From NCBI GenBank assembly GCA_005281725.1, contig SSBO01000012.1:7634559-7698558 (forward strand): a stretch of DNA of 64,000 nt, written 5' to 3'. Of this stretch, positions 24,824 to 39,066 are shown piece after piece. Within the stretch, counting starts at the first letter, position 1. Each line of letters opens with the position of its first letter. The notes below the pieces were generated by a model that made no database searches, was not told where the DNA came from, and worked only from the letters and a program-made list of their open reading frames with translations. The DNA is from Wuchereria bancrofti. Taxonomy: Eukaryota > Nematoda > Chromadorea > Rhabditida > Onchocercidae. Made by a program: the position numbers and the translations under genes.

Positions 24824-25763
24824 ATGGTTATACTCAACTTTAATGTTGGCGGACAGCAGTATTCCACAACAGCAAATACACTGTTGCAAGAAAAACAGTC
24901 TTTATTTAATCAGGTTGGTTTTATTTTCACTAAATTTCTTTCGGTGACGTGACTGTAATAGCAAATCAACCTACTTTCTAAGTTCACAGTAACCACTTGT
25001 CACCTTGTTATGTCGGTTTTAAGATTTCAAAGAATCAAATGTAAATGAAATTTTTTAATTAGTGGTTTACTGGAGAAACTGCAAAACCGCCGTTAGAAAA
25101 AGACAGCAAAGGAGCATATTTTATCGATCGAGACCCAACCAGGTAAAAAATTACGAACTCCAACATTTCTACTCCTGCTGTATGATCTAACAAAAAACTT
25201 GTTAGATTTCATAATAAGGCAGTTAACAAAAACGATTTATTGTAAATCAAACGGAACCGATCGTTAATCCTCCCACTTTTTTTTCTCTAATTTAGTAACT
25301 ATGACTTAAAAAGTGACACATATTTCAGTTTTGGAATAATCTTGAATTATCTGCGTTTGAAATCTACTAAACAGTTATGGGAAGCTTGCTTACCGAAAGA
25401 TCCAGATCGTTTAGCCCTACTAACACAGGAAGCCGAGTATTACAAGTTTGTGTTAAATCACAGAACCTACAGAGGCTACTTCTTGACCAAAATATTACAT
25501 CTACCCCAGTTAGAAAGGAAGCTGTAAAAACCTTCAATTATCTTCTAACACCTTTAAACATATAGCTTACACAAGCATCAACATTTCTACTCTCCTTCCA
25601 GTTTCATAAACTAATTTGCAGACTGCACCAACTCCGCGAACAAGCCATTGCCTTACTTCAAAGCTGCACAGAAAAATCAGACGTCTCATATGTGAATGAA
25701 GTAAACCCCACCTTTCATAAATTCGAGTTCCAAAATATTTCAAAAGTTACACAGTCCCAATGA
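24824..25763 (+). CDS. Small BTB/POZ (KCTD/T1-like) domain protein, about 142 aa
   Basis: Four exons: 24824-24913, 25063-25142, 25329-25445 and 25622-25763. The T1-type BTB fold is plain: NVGGQQYSTTANTLL near the start, then KGAYFIDRDPTSF (46-58), ILNYLRLK, and LLTQEAEYYKLHQLREQA. NVGG...FIDRDP...LNYLR...EAEYY is the signature of KCTD proteins and Kv T1 domains. KCTD proteins assemble into oligomers and often serve as CUL3 adaptors; that role is inferred here. No channel or other domain follows. The 3' end is uncertain: reading through gives a TGA at 25761-25763, while a donor at 25701 (GAA|GTAAAC) joined to TTTGCAG|GTCCTC at 25931 gives a tail ending at 25990. Unlike its neighbours, no acceptor lies just upstream of the ATG, so a missing first exon is possible. 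Confidence 0.72.
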
Positions 25764-28239
25764 AATGTTTGGTCTACTCTTATAATTTTCACTATATTAG
25801 AATTCAAATATGTAGTTCCACATCTTAATTACACAGTCATATATACTATATATAGATATAAATTATGATTTAGCAAAATATCAAAGAAAAAAAAAAATGC
25901 ACGCTGAGTATCAAAATCACATATTTGCAGGTCCTCGCAAAAAGTTTTAGCTGTCCACAAGGTCTTGATGGGAAAGGTTGCAGGAAGTAATTCACAAAAG
26001 CACATGAGGAATTGAACCAACCACTGCAAATTATCACTGCTGTAGAAGATAATACGTTATCACTGGCACGCCTTTCAACAAAGATTACCACTCTTGATGT
26101 GATCCAGTCATTACTATATTTTTTTCCAGCTGAGATTTTCCGAATAAAATACCATTCGAAAGTTTCCCATAACGGTAATTACGAAAGATTAAAAGTAAAT
26201 ATACTGATGATCACAAGGAAGAAATTAAGAGTAAATCGTATCCGCCAACCTAAATAAAATTTGGGATTTATTTTATTTCAGTGAATCGAAACAGTTACTG
26301 TTCAAACCCAACTACTGACTGCCATTTCTTTTTGTCAGTAATCAAACCACAATTAATCAATAAGAAAAAATGGACTTGTTCTGCACAGAAAATGCATTAT
26401 TTAGAGAATGCAATTTGCAAAAGCAAAAACAAAGGAAGAAAAAATATCTTTGGACGGCTTAAATATACAACTGAAGCTTTGACCTAAATTCGGATATGTG
26501 CACCAATGGATAACTGTGGAAAATGAAGGACAGAATTAGAAATGATAAAGAGCAGAGTAATGAGGGTCGCTCTTGAAAAGAAAAAAACGAGTGCAAAGGA
26601 TGGGTATGATTTAAGATCACATAAAATAAAAAAAAAAAAATATTTCAAATTTATTTATTTTTAGTCATTTTTTGATTTGCAGGAATACAACCTATATGCA
26701 CTGACATCATCATTTTGGATTAAATGTATTTTAAAATCATGCACGTACATAAGCATATTGAAAGTTTGATAAAAACGATGGAGACGTATTAAGCAATTTT
26801 ATAAGTTCATGTACGTCATGCAGAAAAGATGCAAAACTGTAGCCACAGAGGTATAATAAATATAATTCTCCTGTCTAAATTTATATACCTTGAAAATATT
26901 TGATGAAAAAGTGCATGTAGAACTTAAAAAAGATGTTTACTATCGTTGCACAGCCCAAATACGAAATAGAAATTCTGTCTTTATGAAACAGATTTCATCA
27001 GCAGTATGTTTCCTGCAATGTGAGAGAAAAAACAGTTCAAAACAACGAGTGGATGAAAGTTGTGATTTACGCAGGAAAAATTTGCTCAGTTTAGAAGCTT
27101 CAGAAAACTCAGAAAAACCGCGAGAATGAAACAGTGGAAAAGACAACAAATTTCACGCGGAGGGTCGAATCTCATGCAACGAAAAAAAACAGTTGAAATT
27201 TCCTAAAAGTTGAAATGCTGAGCCTTATCAAATGAGCATTTACAAAAAAAAAAAAATTACATTACAGACAAGGTGTTCTGATCTAGATTAGAATATCGTG
27301 TTACAGCTACTGCTGTCTATAATGAGTTGAATGCAATACACACAATAGAAGAAATTTTTGCATGTAACAAAGTGAAAAATGAAAAGAGACCTTTTCCTGC
27401 TGAAAATGAAACTGTTCAACCACTCATTAGGAATATTCAAAACCATCATCATAAGAAACATCCATCAAAATCAATCAAACCTGTGTATTTACCTATCTGA
27501 TGAAGTGGTAAAACATGCAGAAATAACAAAACAGATCCTCAAGATTCTTTTCATATTTATTTGTAATCAAACTAGTAGTGGATCGAAAAAAAAGTAAAAA
27601 TGAACTAAAGCTTGTTTCTCAGAAGATAAAAAGTAAAAGTACGGTTTTAGAAGAAAATTGTAAATCTGCTTCTCTTTTGCTATTCTGATAAAAAAATAGC
27701 GGGCATCATATCATAGACTGCACCGTTCTTCACCGTCTTAATGCAGTCCGTCCGGTCCCAATATATCTGTAACTAATAGTGTTAAATATAACAATGCATG
27801 AGTCTTACAACCCTTAAGAAAAATCCTTGCTATTTTCAGATTTGATAAACTATAATAACAGATAAATAATACTCGCAATTCAAGTGAACTAAAAAAATTT
27901 GGGCAAAGAAACCGATAAAGAATCCACTAAAGTTTTTCCATTCTTTTACTGATTTGTGCAAAGTTTTACCCACCACTGTGATGCAAAAAAAGATGAAAAA
28001 TATGCGCTGAAATGGACTGCAAAGTAAAATGAGGCCTAATAGTATCTTAAACATAGGCAACATTAGCTAAGAAAGACAAATGTTCACCAGTAATCAATTA
28101 TTCACTTTCTTTTCTGCATTTCTTTTTTTTTGACAGATAGTTGCTTAAGAAAACTAAATCGACGTTTTCTTTTTTTTTTTTTTCTTACTAAGAAGTTTTC
28201 GTATTTTGCAAGATTACTCTATTTTTGAATAAAAACTAA
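25764..28239. other. Intergenic region between convergent genes
   Basis: About 2.5 kb lying between the 3' ends of the BTB gene (+) and the transporter (-). It includes the possible alternative last exon of the BTB gene near 25931-25990 and otherwise AT-rich sequence with oligo-A and oligo-T tracts. Open frames at about 26012-26257 and 26890-27129 have no acceptor or family support. Confidence 0.5.
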
Positions 28240-31200
28240 TCACCTGTCATGTTTCATCAAACGTTTCTTTTCGTGATCAGTATCACATGTAAGCATAAAT
28301 ATATTGATAGCTACAACCATAAGTCCAGAAATCATTATGCCTGCTCCAGCTAGCAAGAAAATGTTGTCGTAACCAGTTAAATTGTCACGAATGAAACCTG
28401 AAAAGCACTGTATTAGAGATCTCTTCCTGCACATAAATAGAAGGGTACGGCATATTCTCACTTCCCACAGAAAGGATAATTACATTAGCAAAAGTGACGA
28501 CAGAACTACGAATATTTTTATTTGCTTCACCAGGAAAGATAAAGCTACAGTTCAACCTTACCGATTAATGCTGGACCGATAAGATTTCCAAGGCCTTCCA
28601 CCAAACAGAGAATTCCATAACCGGTTTGAAAATCGTACAAGCAAAGGATTTGAAGAGTAATCACGGATGCTAAGGTGTAGTTCGCGCTAATGAAAAAACC
28701 AAAACCAATACAAAGTGTCAATAAGTGAATGTAGGAAGTAGCAAACGGTGTAAGAGCTACACATAAACCCGCTAAAGTTATAAATATGCCATACATTTGA
28801 ATGATATACTGAAAAAAAGCTGAAGGTAGTTACAACAATAACAAAACTCTAGACAGCAAACTGTTAAAAATGAAACCATAACCTAGAACGAGATATAAGC
28901 ATTAAAGATTCAAAAACAAATCTTACTTGACTTGTTCGACTCCAGTCGGCGATGATTCCACAAAACAACATGCTCACCATATTTGTAAGACCAATGCTAG
29001 ATACCAGATACGACGCTTTAGTCTCAGTAACATTATGAATTTCTACAGCATATTCCGGGAAATTGACGTATGGTATATCAAAGAATACATAGAGAATAAA
29101 TGTACTTAACAGAAAAATAGAAAACTCAGGAACTACCAAAACAAGTTTTGTATTGGAAATCCATTCCAGAAACGATCCCCACATCTGAATATATTCCTAA
29201 ACTTTAAAAATTTTTCGCAGTTTATAAATCGAATGGCATTACATTGTTCCTAAATAAAAATATCAAATCTTGCAGCTTGTATTTCGAGAAATATAATGTC
29301 TAAATTTCTCTAAGGACTGCACTTTGCAATATTAATCAAAAAAACCTTACTTTACTTAACCGAATTGTTCTTCGCTTTCGCTTTCTGCGATAACAAATAG
29401 CAGGAGCAGAGGGTATCCGTCGGGACATACCAACACCAAATGGCACAAATTTCCATCGGAAACTTAATACATTGGCTGCGGGTACTCGACCTTGTGCTGC
29501 GCCCAGTTGAGTCGCGATGCATGAATTGCGAACATTACGGCTTGTAAAAGAAGGAACAATAGTTTCTGCTGCAAAAAGCACGAACTTATCTCACCAGTTA
29601 ATCCTAGGATTCTAAAGCTATTACTTTCTTTCTCTAATGCACTTATATTCAACAAATTTGAAATGAATTAAGGTACCTGAATCAAATCTTTCTCAAGATA
29701 TTAGGAATGTTAACTATAAATACTTGAAAAATTAAATCTCTTGTAAAAGAAGATTTTAATATGTTTCAAACTGAACTTCCACAACAACTAATTCATTCTC
29801 ATTAAAATCCTAAACTAAGTCCCATATCGTTGAATAAGTTTCGAAAATATGTAAATCTTTGAGTTCTTTCATCGTATAAAAACAGACATACAGGTTTCAA
29901 CTGTTTGTGTTTCGGATTTTCCTCCCTTAGTGTCGTCGTCTAATAACGGTTCCTTTATTGCATCTTCTTGTACCAAATTATAGCTTTCCATGCATTCCTG
30001 ACGTATTAAAAAATATTAAAACGTATTAAAAAACTACAAGTTCCACAGTTCCAGAATAAAAGTAAGACTTAACTACGGAAGAACAGAACAGAAAAACTGA
30101 AATTCAATGATTTACTAACTAGTCAACAAAATGGGAACTGCTTATTTTCAGAAATATCCATTACGGAAAATAGAGCGACTGGAATAATTTGACTAATCAT
30201 CTCTGACTTTAATTAAGTTTATTAACCTTTACAAATCCTGCATAAATGACTCCGCTCTGTCGACTACTGACCACTTCATCCAAACCGTCATTGCCACTGA
30301 AAAAACAATTAAGATGACATACATTAAAATGTGGGTGCTAAGAATTTGTTCAGAAAGCATTATCGTCAAACGCTGGAAAAAATCTTTCCCAAACTATCGA
30401 ATTTTGGAATATAAGCAGAAGCAAAGCATTCGGAAATGTAAAGAACATATAAATCATATTTCTAAATATTTTTAACACAAAGAAGCAACAAATAACAAAG
30501 TAGAAATAGAATACCGAAGCGTCCTATTTGAAAATTTGTTTTCTACTTTAGACATTTGGCTGGATACTAAATCATCAATTCCTGAGTGGTAATTTTCCTT
30601 CGAACAAACCTGACGAGGTGATCCCGATAGTATATCAATTCCAACGTTATACACCCCCTAAACTTTAAAAAAAGCTGGATAAAAACCATGATGGTTGCCG
30701 AAATAGTGAAAAATGGCATTACTGATTCATTCGTTGAATAAGAAATTTCGATAAATTGCTGGGTCATAGTTCCGTTATTGAAACATGCAAAAGATGGAAA
30801 ATTATCAAACCATGTTGTCTAGTATGGCTTACATCAAAAGTAAGCGCATGCTCTTTCCTCATGTCATTTTCTGGAGCACGCAAAAATTCACCCATACTGT
30901 AACTTTTTGACACCGGTATTTGAAGTTCATTTGCAGCTACCTTTACCTGTAGATAAAAGTATCAGTTTCTAAATACTGACTACAAAGAATGGATTTCGGT
31001 TAACACTTTCAGAAGACGTATTCATTTTTCCAGACAAATCTGGTTCCATTTCTTTTTTTTTTTTTTCTTGATAAATTAGTGACAATGTTATTCAAAGTCA
31101 TAACTTCAGGTTTACTTTTTCCTGCACCCATAACGTTTGCCTAACATCACAAATGCATTTACCGATTGCACATTTAAGGACTGGTCGATAACTTGCAGAA

Positions 31201-34200
31201 GGGGTGTTGCATACGTCGGTATTGAAGGTAACGATATGGTACGGCGAGAAGTCGGACCAGTGTAAGGAAAACCCATCTAAAAAAGGTACTTTAAGGCTTC
31301 GTAATACGGTCTTAAAAATCTCACAGGGAGAAGTGAATTTTTGTCCATAGAATTGTAATTCCTTTGATAAAATACTTCCCTAATAAAAAAAACCTCCATA
31401 AATTCCAAAACAAGCCAAAGAATCTGAAAGAAAACATAAAATCAGAGCAAAAATCCCCTAATACACCAAGTGTAGTCTTTGAGCACCGCAGTTCTTTTCG
31501 TTGCTGCCGCATTTTTATTGCGCAAAGGTTCAGTTTAAAGCTTATTAATAATGAGAAGGTTATGATCAGGAGCCTCTGGAATTCAATCAGACCATGACTA
31601 AGAGTCACTGGAACTTTGATGTGAAGATCTGTATTAATATCAGCCTGACCTGATAACTGAAACTAACAGTGAAGACACTGGAATTATTAGCAGCATTCCT
31701 CATAGCTAACCGTAACTTTTCACGTTCAGTTTTTTCGATGAATTTTTTTCTCTTGTATTCTATAGTATCATGCGGCCACTCCAGATCCTGAAATAAAGTT
31801 CCGAGTCAAATTAGACTGGTGTATAATGTCCCTACAACTTTGGTGGATAACAATTCAAATAATTTTTCATAATACTATTCGATACACTGTTAGTAGTATA
31901 AAAAAAAAAAGAAAAAAAAATTCACCTTAATCATAAAACCACAACCAACAATAAAGAGTAAAAGAAATCCCATACAAAGAAGAGAAGAACGCCAGCCAAA
32001 TTTTGCAAATAGCTAAACAGAGAATTAAAAACAACTTGAAAGTTATTTACTATCTCAGAAAGATAGAACAACAACTGAGCTAATATTTAAACCGAACATT
32101 AGAAATTGCAGATGAAAATTAATTAATGGACTGATTTAAAACTCTTCAAACGGAGTTAAACTGACCATTTCGATGAATGGTGCAAGAACAAAAGTACCCG
32201 CGCCAGAACCGCAAACAGCAATACCCGTTGCAATGGCTCGTTTTTTCTTTAAAAGAAATAAAGAAATAGATGAATATTGTTATTGAAAATATATTAACAT
32301 TTATTTATTGCCATAAGCGGAACCAAACTGAAATGACCCAAGAAAAAAACAACTGTACTTGAAAATAGTAAGTGACTGCAACAATAGCGCTATTAAAGCA
32401 AAAGCTTAAACCAATGCCCGTAATGAATGCAAATGAAAGCAAAAAATGCCAAACACTAAATGCGAAAAAGGATATTAATCCACCACCGGCTGCTATCAAT
32501 CCACCAACAATTGTCATACGTCTGCAAGAATACTCACTTCGAAAGCACACGAAGATATCCTCAAAACAATACAAAATGACTAATGCGCAAACCAAGTATA
32601 TGACGCATTTCGGATTCAAAATATTACAAATGTACAACAAATACAGACCGACAATCATATATATCTGTTAAAGCTCCAGCAAGCGGCCCTGATAACAACG
32701 GTATCGATAAAAAAATTGATCCAACAATACCAGACATTGTTTTTGTTACATTGAAGTGTCCTTGAATTTCAGAAAACATGATGCCAAATGAAAATGAAAT
32801 CCCTGCAAACGTTATAGGCCACGTTAGAAAATGATCTTAATCGTTTCAGGATCACTTTCAATAAAATCTATGCATTGATCTCACTATCACCAATTTACAG
32901 CAATATGTAATCTAAATCTCGTGAAAATTATATAAATTTAATTGAGTGCACAATATTAATATATAAACTGTATTAAAAATCGAAACTAACTAGATGTCTG
33001 AATTAATTTTTTGAAAGAAAAAACTTTTAGGAAAAGATTTAGTTTTACTATGGAAACATAGAAATAAATCATCGAATTAATAACAAACACATTCGCGTAC
33101 AAAGAATGATACTGGAAGTGAAATGCTTACCGTCACAAATGAAATGAATAAGGAAAGATGCAAGAACAATGATCCATCCATAGCCACCGTCTGGTGGAAT
33201 TGGTTCCTCCACTGATGATGAACATGTCGATTCTGTACCAACTAAAAATGAAACATGATCAAAATTTAATCAAATGTTCTAACAGGTATTTTTAATGTAC
33301 CTGTTAGTCGTACTTATATGAATATTAGGATGTGCTCTCACAAAATTAACAGTTGTACTTGCAAAAATCAAGTACGAAAATTAAGAAACATGGCATCAGC
33401 AATAGCAGCAACTTGTCGATGATAAGGAACCATCCCATCATTTACACCACAATTATTATATATTCATAAAACTGAACATTCAAAAAGAAAACGATCTTTT
33501 TTGATTTCATAATAAGTAAAAGAGAAATAGTACACTTATCGCATAAAGGAAAATGAGTCGCCTTCTTTTCTAATCGTGCTACATGAACATGATTGTTATA
33601 CAACTGATAATCCTGCAAAGAAAGATAAGTCAAACAATCAGTAAAAGACATCGATGAAAAATATGCACGTAGGTTAGATGATTTGCAAGCTATTTCGCTA
33701 CAATTTGAATGATGAATAATACTTGAGTACAAATTTGGTCTTATACAGGCGGAACAAGAAAAAACATTTTAGCAAAATAAAATGTGTATTTTCCATTTCG
33801 TCATAAGAAAGAAAAGGAACAAAGCTAAAGAAATACAGGACACTAATTGATGTATCAGCATTTAATATCACGCACTGAAGATGTAGTAGATATTATGATT
33901 TAAAGATGTCATAGAATAAGAGATCAAAAATGAACTGTTCTCATCAAAACGGAGGTAATGGCTATGGAAAGACTGCCATGTAATGAATGATTTTTCATTC
34001 TTCATAATGCTAGAAAGGTTAGAGTTATTCGCCTTTTCCTAGAGTTAATCCGCAATCAAAGAAAGAAACCATTTAACAGAAATGTGTTGTATGGAATAAC
34101 CGGGAAGTCTTCATTTGTAAGAACACAATGACAAACCTCCGAATGAACAGGGACCAAATCTGACAGAGCTGCTTCTACAATTCTTTCCTTCGTCTCAACT

Positions 34201-34220
34201 TCCTCCTCTCTATCCAACAT
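28240..34220 (-). CDS. SLC16-like (monocarboxylate-transporter-type) major facilitator, 742 aa
   Basis: Seventeen exons in unbroken phase: 34220-34137, 33612-33534, 33241-33131, 32802-32649, 32521-32359, 32246-32166, 32012-31926, 31787-31668, 31276-31163, 30946-30833, 30674-30610, 30296-30227, 29997-29892, 29568-29351, 29184-28927, 28808-28562 and 28397-28240. The hallmark is PPDGGYGWIIV at residues 70-80, opening TM1, as in SLC16 transporters. It is followed by SGPLAGALTD, a CRRMTIVGG loop, a helix ending AIVAVTYYF, KKRAIATGIAVCGSGAGTF and AKFGWRSSLL. These make six N-terminal TMs to about residue 252; six more lie from about 523. Between them is a loop of about 270 residues (254-522) that is hydrophilic, Ser/Arg-rich and coded by seven short exons. 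Usual family length is near 450-550. SLC16 members move lactate, pyruvate, ketone bodies, aromatic amino acids or thyroid hormone with protons; the substrate here is unknown. The acidic N-terminal tail (70 aa) is cytosolic by analogy. Confidence 0.9.
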
Positions 34221-34237
34221 TGTGAAGGAAACTGACC

Positions 34238-34251
34238 CTAATGAACAAAAA
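34238..34251 (-). promoter_or_regulatory. Possible trans-splice acceptor of the transporter
   Basis: On the minus strand TTTTTGTTCATTAG ends 17 bases before the ATG at 34220. The frame stays open upstream without a better start, so this acceptor is what suggests the start used. A second AG lies six bases nearer the ATG. Confidence 0.3.
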
Positions 34252-37003
34252 GATGGATCGAAAGACCACTGCACCACAATCCAAATGTGACCTAGAAGAA
34301 TACGTAGGATTATAGACAAACTGAGTGAACAAAATCTTCCAGCCACGTATAAATATCTCACTTCATCATAAAATTAACTTCCTGATGAAGTCACTGGAAT
34401 CAACAAAACCGCCGAATCTATCACTATGGTGCAACTATATGACGGACAAAACAGTCTAGAAAAAACAGAAATAATACCGCTACCTTGACAAATATTTGGG
34501 TAAAAGGGTGATGGAAGTATCTTGGATAAATCTCATGTCTTTTCGCGAATAAAAAATTTAGCACTTTAAATTGAAATTTCGGAAGTCTTTAAACTATACA
34601 AATAAGTTTAACCCTAGTGCATAAAACCAACCGTCTTACTAAGACTTACAGTGAGTTATTCATGTAAAATCCAAGCCTCGATTTTGCAGAAGCAGCTATG
34701 CAAATCATTCCCGGTGAATGCAAATTTTTTACCGACAGCCGCATCGTTTCGTATCACAGTGTTATTTTTGCGCCCGCTCAAGCTCTGAACTACACACTCT
34801 GCAATACCAGTGGTCTCTAAACCTCTTTTCGTTCTGTCTATCACACCTCGAATTCGAGAAGTAGTCTTTTTGTTGCAGTCAGTGTTCTCAGATAAGTGCA
34901 ACTGTTACTTATTTCTGAAGTTGTGGGTCACGGTCACGATCACTTAGAGCGTATCATTAACGCCAAATTTTCACACAGTCGTTTGATCTTTGCCATTCAA
35001 ACAACTGCGCAAAAACACAGCCTAAACAAAGAGGGAAGGTGCAGACAAGTGAGCAAATGAGGTGAGGTGGTAAGGTATCGTTTTCTGCAGAAGACGATTT
35101 AATAAACGGTAAATGACATTCAAGGGTTATTAGTCCTGTAAAGCTTGTAAAATACCGAAATCCTCATCTTAATACAATTTCTTGAGACTGGTAGCGGTAC
35201 CCAACAAGTGCCAGCAGTGTTGGAAATGATTAGTGGTTCCCACCTGGGCGTATTCATTATATCACTGGGGTTTCACAGAATTTCACAGCATCGCATTATT
35301 CAGTGGATATAATGAAAGCAGCTAGATGCATGGGACAGTTAACTAGCATTCTTATGATACTTCAATACTTGAGTTGTAAAGACTGCTGTTAAATATTTAA
35401 ATTAGAGTGGACTTTTTCAAAGTTAGTTGTCATGTTCGTTTTCTACTATCTCAAAAAGATACGAAAATAGTACTGGAAAGCATGTACGACAGTTATTGGC
35501 AGTAAGTCATACACTGTTCGAACCTCTTCGCGGCATGATGATCCACTGAGCACCTTTCCAAAAAATGGCTATCTGTACTGCTTTAAAAATTAGACAATAA
35601 AGTTATTCAAAAGCTAGGAAAATCACACGAAATATTCCTGTGAATGCTTCATTTCGATTAATCGGAGCAAAATTATTGATGCAGCAAATCAGTGTCCATT
35701 TACTGCTTCATACTAGAATACAAGGAATGGTGTTTATAATTGATCAAATTTCATAAATTAAAGGAAAAATAGCTTGCCGAGTGCTTACATGAACGAGTTA
35801 ACAAGATTCAAATATAAAGTGAGTAAATTAAAATAATACAACTAAAATACATACAAAGGTAAAAGTGAAGCATACGTCACAGTTGGAAGTAACTGTTAAA
35901 CAAAGACAGAGCTGTGTATTATAAAACCTTTTAATGATTTAAACTATTAAACTAAGCCGTTATTATTTATTCCTTAAAATACATAAATCCGAACTTAAAA
36001 ATAAAAGTTATAGTGGACATATCGAGGGTACCTGAAACATATGTCTCCTAGCAACTGTACTCTATTTGTCATGAAAAAAATTTCTGTTCAATTTGTAAAA
36101 TCTATATATCAAGTAAAGCGTTTAATGATGTTCACCAACTATTACAATGCAAACTTCATGAGAAAAGAACATAATCAACATTAGTACTCTAATATGTTCT
36201 CACCATTTAGTATTTAGTAATATTATCAAAAGCATTATTTCAACGATATAAACCCTAATTATTAGCCTAATTGAGAAGTGAATTAATAAACATTGAGAGT
36301 ATAAAAAGTTAAGAGGCATTAATATGATGACCAGTATTTTGATATGTTGCGTTGCACATTTAGAAGCACTTCAATTTTTTTTCTTTTATTTTTTTCCTTG
36401 CACATAACCACATTAAGAGAATCAGCATATATAAGCTTCCAAAAAAAAAGCACACGACTTTATCAAATGAAGTTGATTAGTTTCATTAACGATTGATAGT
36501 TTCTTAAGCTTGTTACATTTTCGCAAAAATATTCAGCGATTTTTCATTCTTTAATCTGACAAAGATTTCATAAATTAATACAAAAATTGTGCGAAAAACC
36601 AGACGAATGAACAAATTTGTTTAATCATAGGAATTCAATTGCACTAAAAAACAATTTTAAATTCCAACTTGCATGAAATTCATATTTTTAGTTATGAGAA
36701 TTAACGAAATCTTGAAAGCTGTAATTGCTGAATTGAGGTGTTATAGGTTAAAACGAAATCATTCCCTGAACGGTTTCAATCCTGTAGGATTTCAAGAAAA
36801 CAAAATAAGATGAATATATGTTATAGATTTATAGCAAATTTGATTTGAAAATATCTCAAGAATAAATTTTTTTCAAACGAATTAGAAAATAATATACGCT
36901 ATTTCTAGGTGAATTAAGGTAATAAACAGTGTCGACTTTTCAAAAGCAGAGAATTTAATAAAGTGATAAAAAAAAGCGAATGATCATGAAATATCACTCT
37001 ATG

Positions 37004-37045
37004 CTCTCCACAATGATTCGTTAACTCTCCACAATGATTCGTTAA
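37004..37045 (+). repeat. Perfect tandem duplication, 2 x 21 bp
   Basis: The 21-base unit beginning CTCTCCACAATGATTCG and ending TTAA occurs twice head to tail (37004-37024 and 37025-37045) without mismatch. No coding frame runs through it. It looks like a recent slippage or local duplication. Confidence 0.9.
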
Positions 37046-39066
37046 GGGATTTGAAACTTTAATATGGAAAATAGAGCGAAGATTGCAGTAATATTTCTAA
37101 ACTTTGCTGAGACACAGAAATTAAATGGATGCTATCTCTAAGATTCCAGAAATGCACTATAAAGAATAAACGAAAAATTCGTTGTATAAAATTGGATTCT
37201 TGCATCGAGAAGAGAATCTATTTCATGTTATAGATTTATGTTATAGCAAATTTCATTTGTTGAGTGAATGAGAAATTTAATCCCATTGCAAATCACACTG
37301 CCGTATTTTCATGGCTCCAAGATGAAAAATTCATGAAAGCCGGACTATTATGTATTGTTATATTTGTAAAGTGATATTTTTTGCTGTGGAACCCCATGGC
37401 TTTAATGTTAGCACAACTCAACTCATTTAGAGAATTCTGTAAAATTTTTTTTTAGGAAAGTATTTGACATATATCATAAAATATTGGTTGAAAATGTTAT
37501 TCATGAAGAATAAAAGTTTCAAATTATTAAAAAAAATAATTAAGCAATGTCTGTGCGCTAATCAAAAAAGTAATTCTTGAATTATTCATAACATTCACCA
37601 GAAAAGTTTACTGCTAACTAGCAAGTAGAGGAGAAATATGAATTAAAAAAGGCCGATCGATAAAAAACAGATGGCAAAAAATATGCAATGCAAACATCAG
37701 TTTTTACCTTATCATTGTTAAGTTTCAATAGAAAAACAAATTATTAGTAAAAACCATCTCATCGGAAACGTTGCAACTGAAATATTTCTTGCTATGTATT
37801 TTCAAAAAAAAAGTCATAGAATCGAAAAAAAAAAACAAAATTTCACTAAATACTATTGATTCATGCAACATTTGATTCATGAGGGAACGTTAACGAATGA
37901 TAAAATAAAAAAAAAGAAAAAAAAACTGAATAAGATAAAGGTGAAAATTTTCGATTAATGCTTAATCATCATCAGTTCAAGAAAGTTAAACTAGCAGTGT
38001 TGTCATTTCAAACACAAGCCACCCATCTTATGATTATTTCGTGATGCTTCCTTTTCCGGACAAACAGTTCAAACAATGATTTCTTTGAAATAGTCTCATA
38101 CAAAATAAATTTATTGCTACTGTGTGATAATCACACAAACAATTTATTTCATATTAATTTCAGTTTTGCAACTTCTGTATTTCGTTTTTATACTAATTTA
38201 GCGGTAAAACATAAGATAATGTTAAGCAATCAATAAATAGAGATAAAAAATATTAAATAAAGATAAAACATCAAAGACAAAAGCTAAGGTAGGAAAAAGA
38301 TAAAATTGAAGAAACTGACAAAGCATGACACCAATTGGCTCAGTGAGGCCTCTGAAAGATAAAGATAGAGCAGAGGCATTATGGAATAACTTTAATTAAC
38401 AATCATGTATCGTTTGGCATACATATATAAAGATATTGTTGTTAGTCAATTGCTTCTTAAGCTGGTTTTACTTATCTCATTTTCATACAATATTGGTTTT
38501 CTTTTTTACATTTTATTTATAAAAAACATACTTTCTAATGTTCTTTCCAGCGATAAGACCAAGGAATAGCTAATCAGAACCAAGCGTTTATTTTATTTAA
38601 TAAGTGTGCTGAATTCAAGATTTGAAACCTATACATTTTAAATTACAACAAACTTAAACACGCATTTCCAAAAATCAGCATAGCCTTTTGTAAAAAATTG
38701 GAAGGAACACATTTTGGAATGCTACTAATAAAAAAATGGAAATGGTGGCAGAAATTCGGAAAAAAAAAAAATTACTGAGGTGGTACCCAAGAGGCACTTG
38801 ACATTTGCTGGCATTGAGAAGGCTACAAGTACATTCATTACACACTTTTACTGAAGATGCCAATCATTCGAAAATCCATAAAGCTGATGTGTTTTAAAAT
38901 TTTGTCCGATTTTTATTTTATGTTACTTACTTTTTAGCAATTTCACCGATGTGTGCGCATTTGCAAAACTTTTCAATGATCCTTATTCTCATCTTCATTT
39001 TAATGATTACAATGATTTTGATGATTATACATTTAATGACTGCACAGTGAAATGTAATCGACGAAT

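Noticed and set aside
26890..27129. 79-codon frame, charged
   Set aside because: Lacks an acceptor or a good start and does not connect to the BTB gene.
31321..31608. 95-codon minus-strand frame inside the transporter gene
   Set aside because: It lies in the intron between exons 31787-31668 and 31276-31163, which join in phase without it.
34221..34361. Upstream in-frame extension of the transporter start
   Set aside because: A membrane-like segment before an acidic cytosolic tail does not fit SLC16 proteins, and an acceptor lies between it and the chosen ATG.
35500..35560. TTCGAACC word suggestive of a tRNA T-loop
   Set aside because: No acceptor stem, D-arm or anticodon arm can be paired around it.
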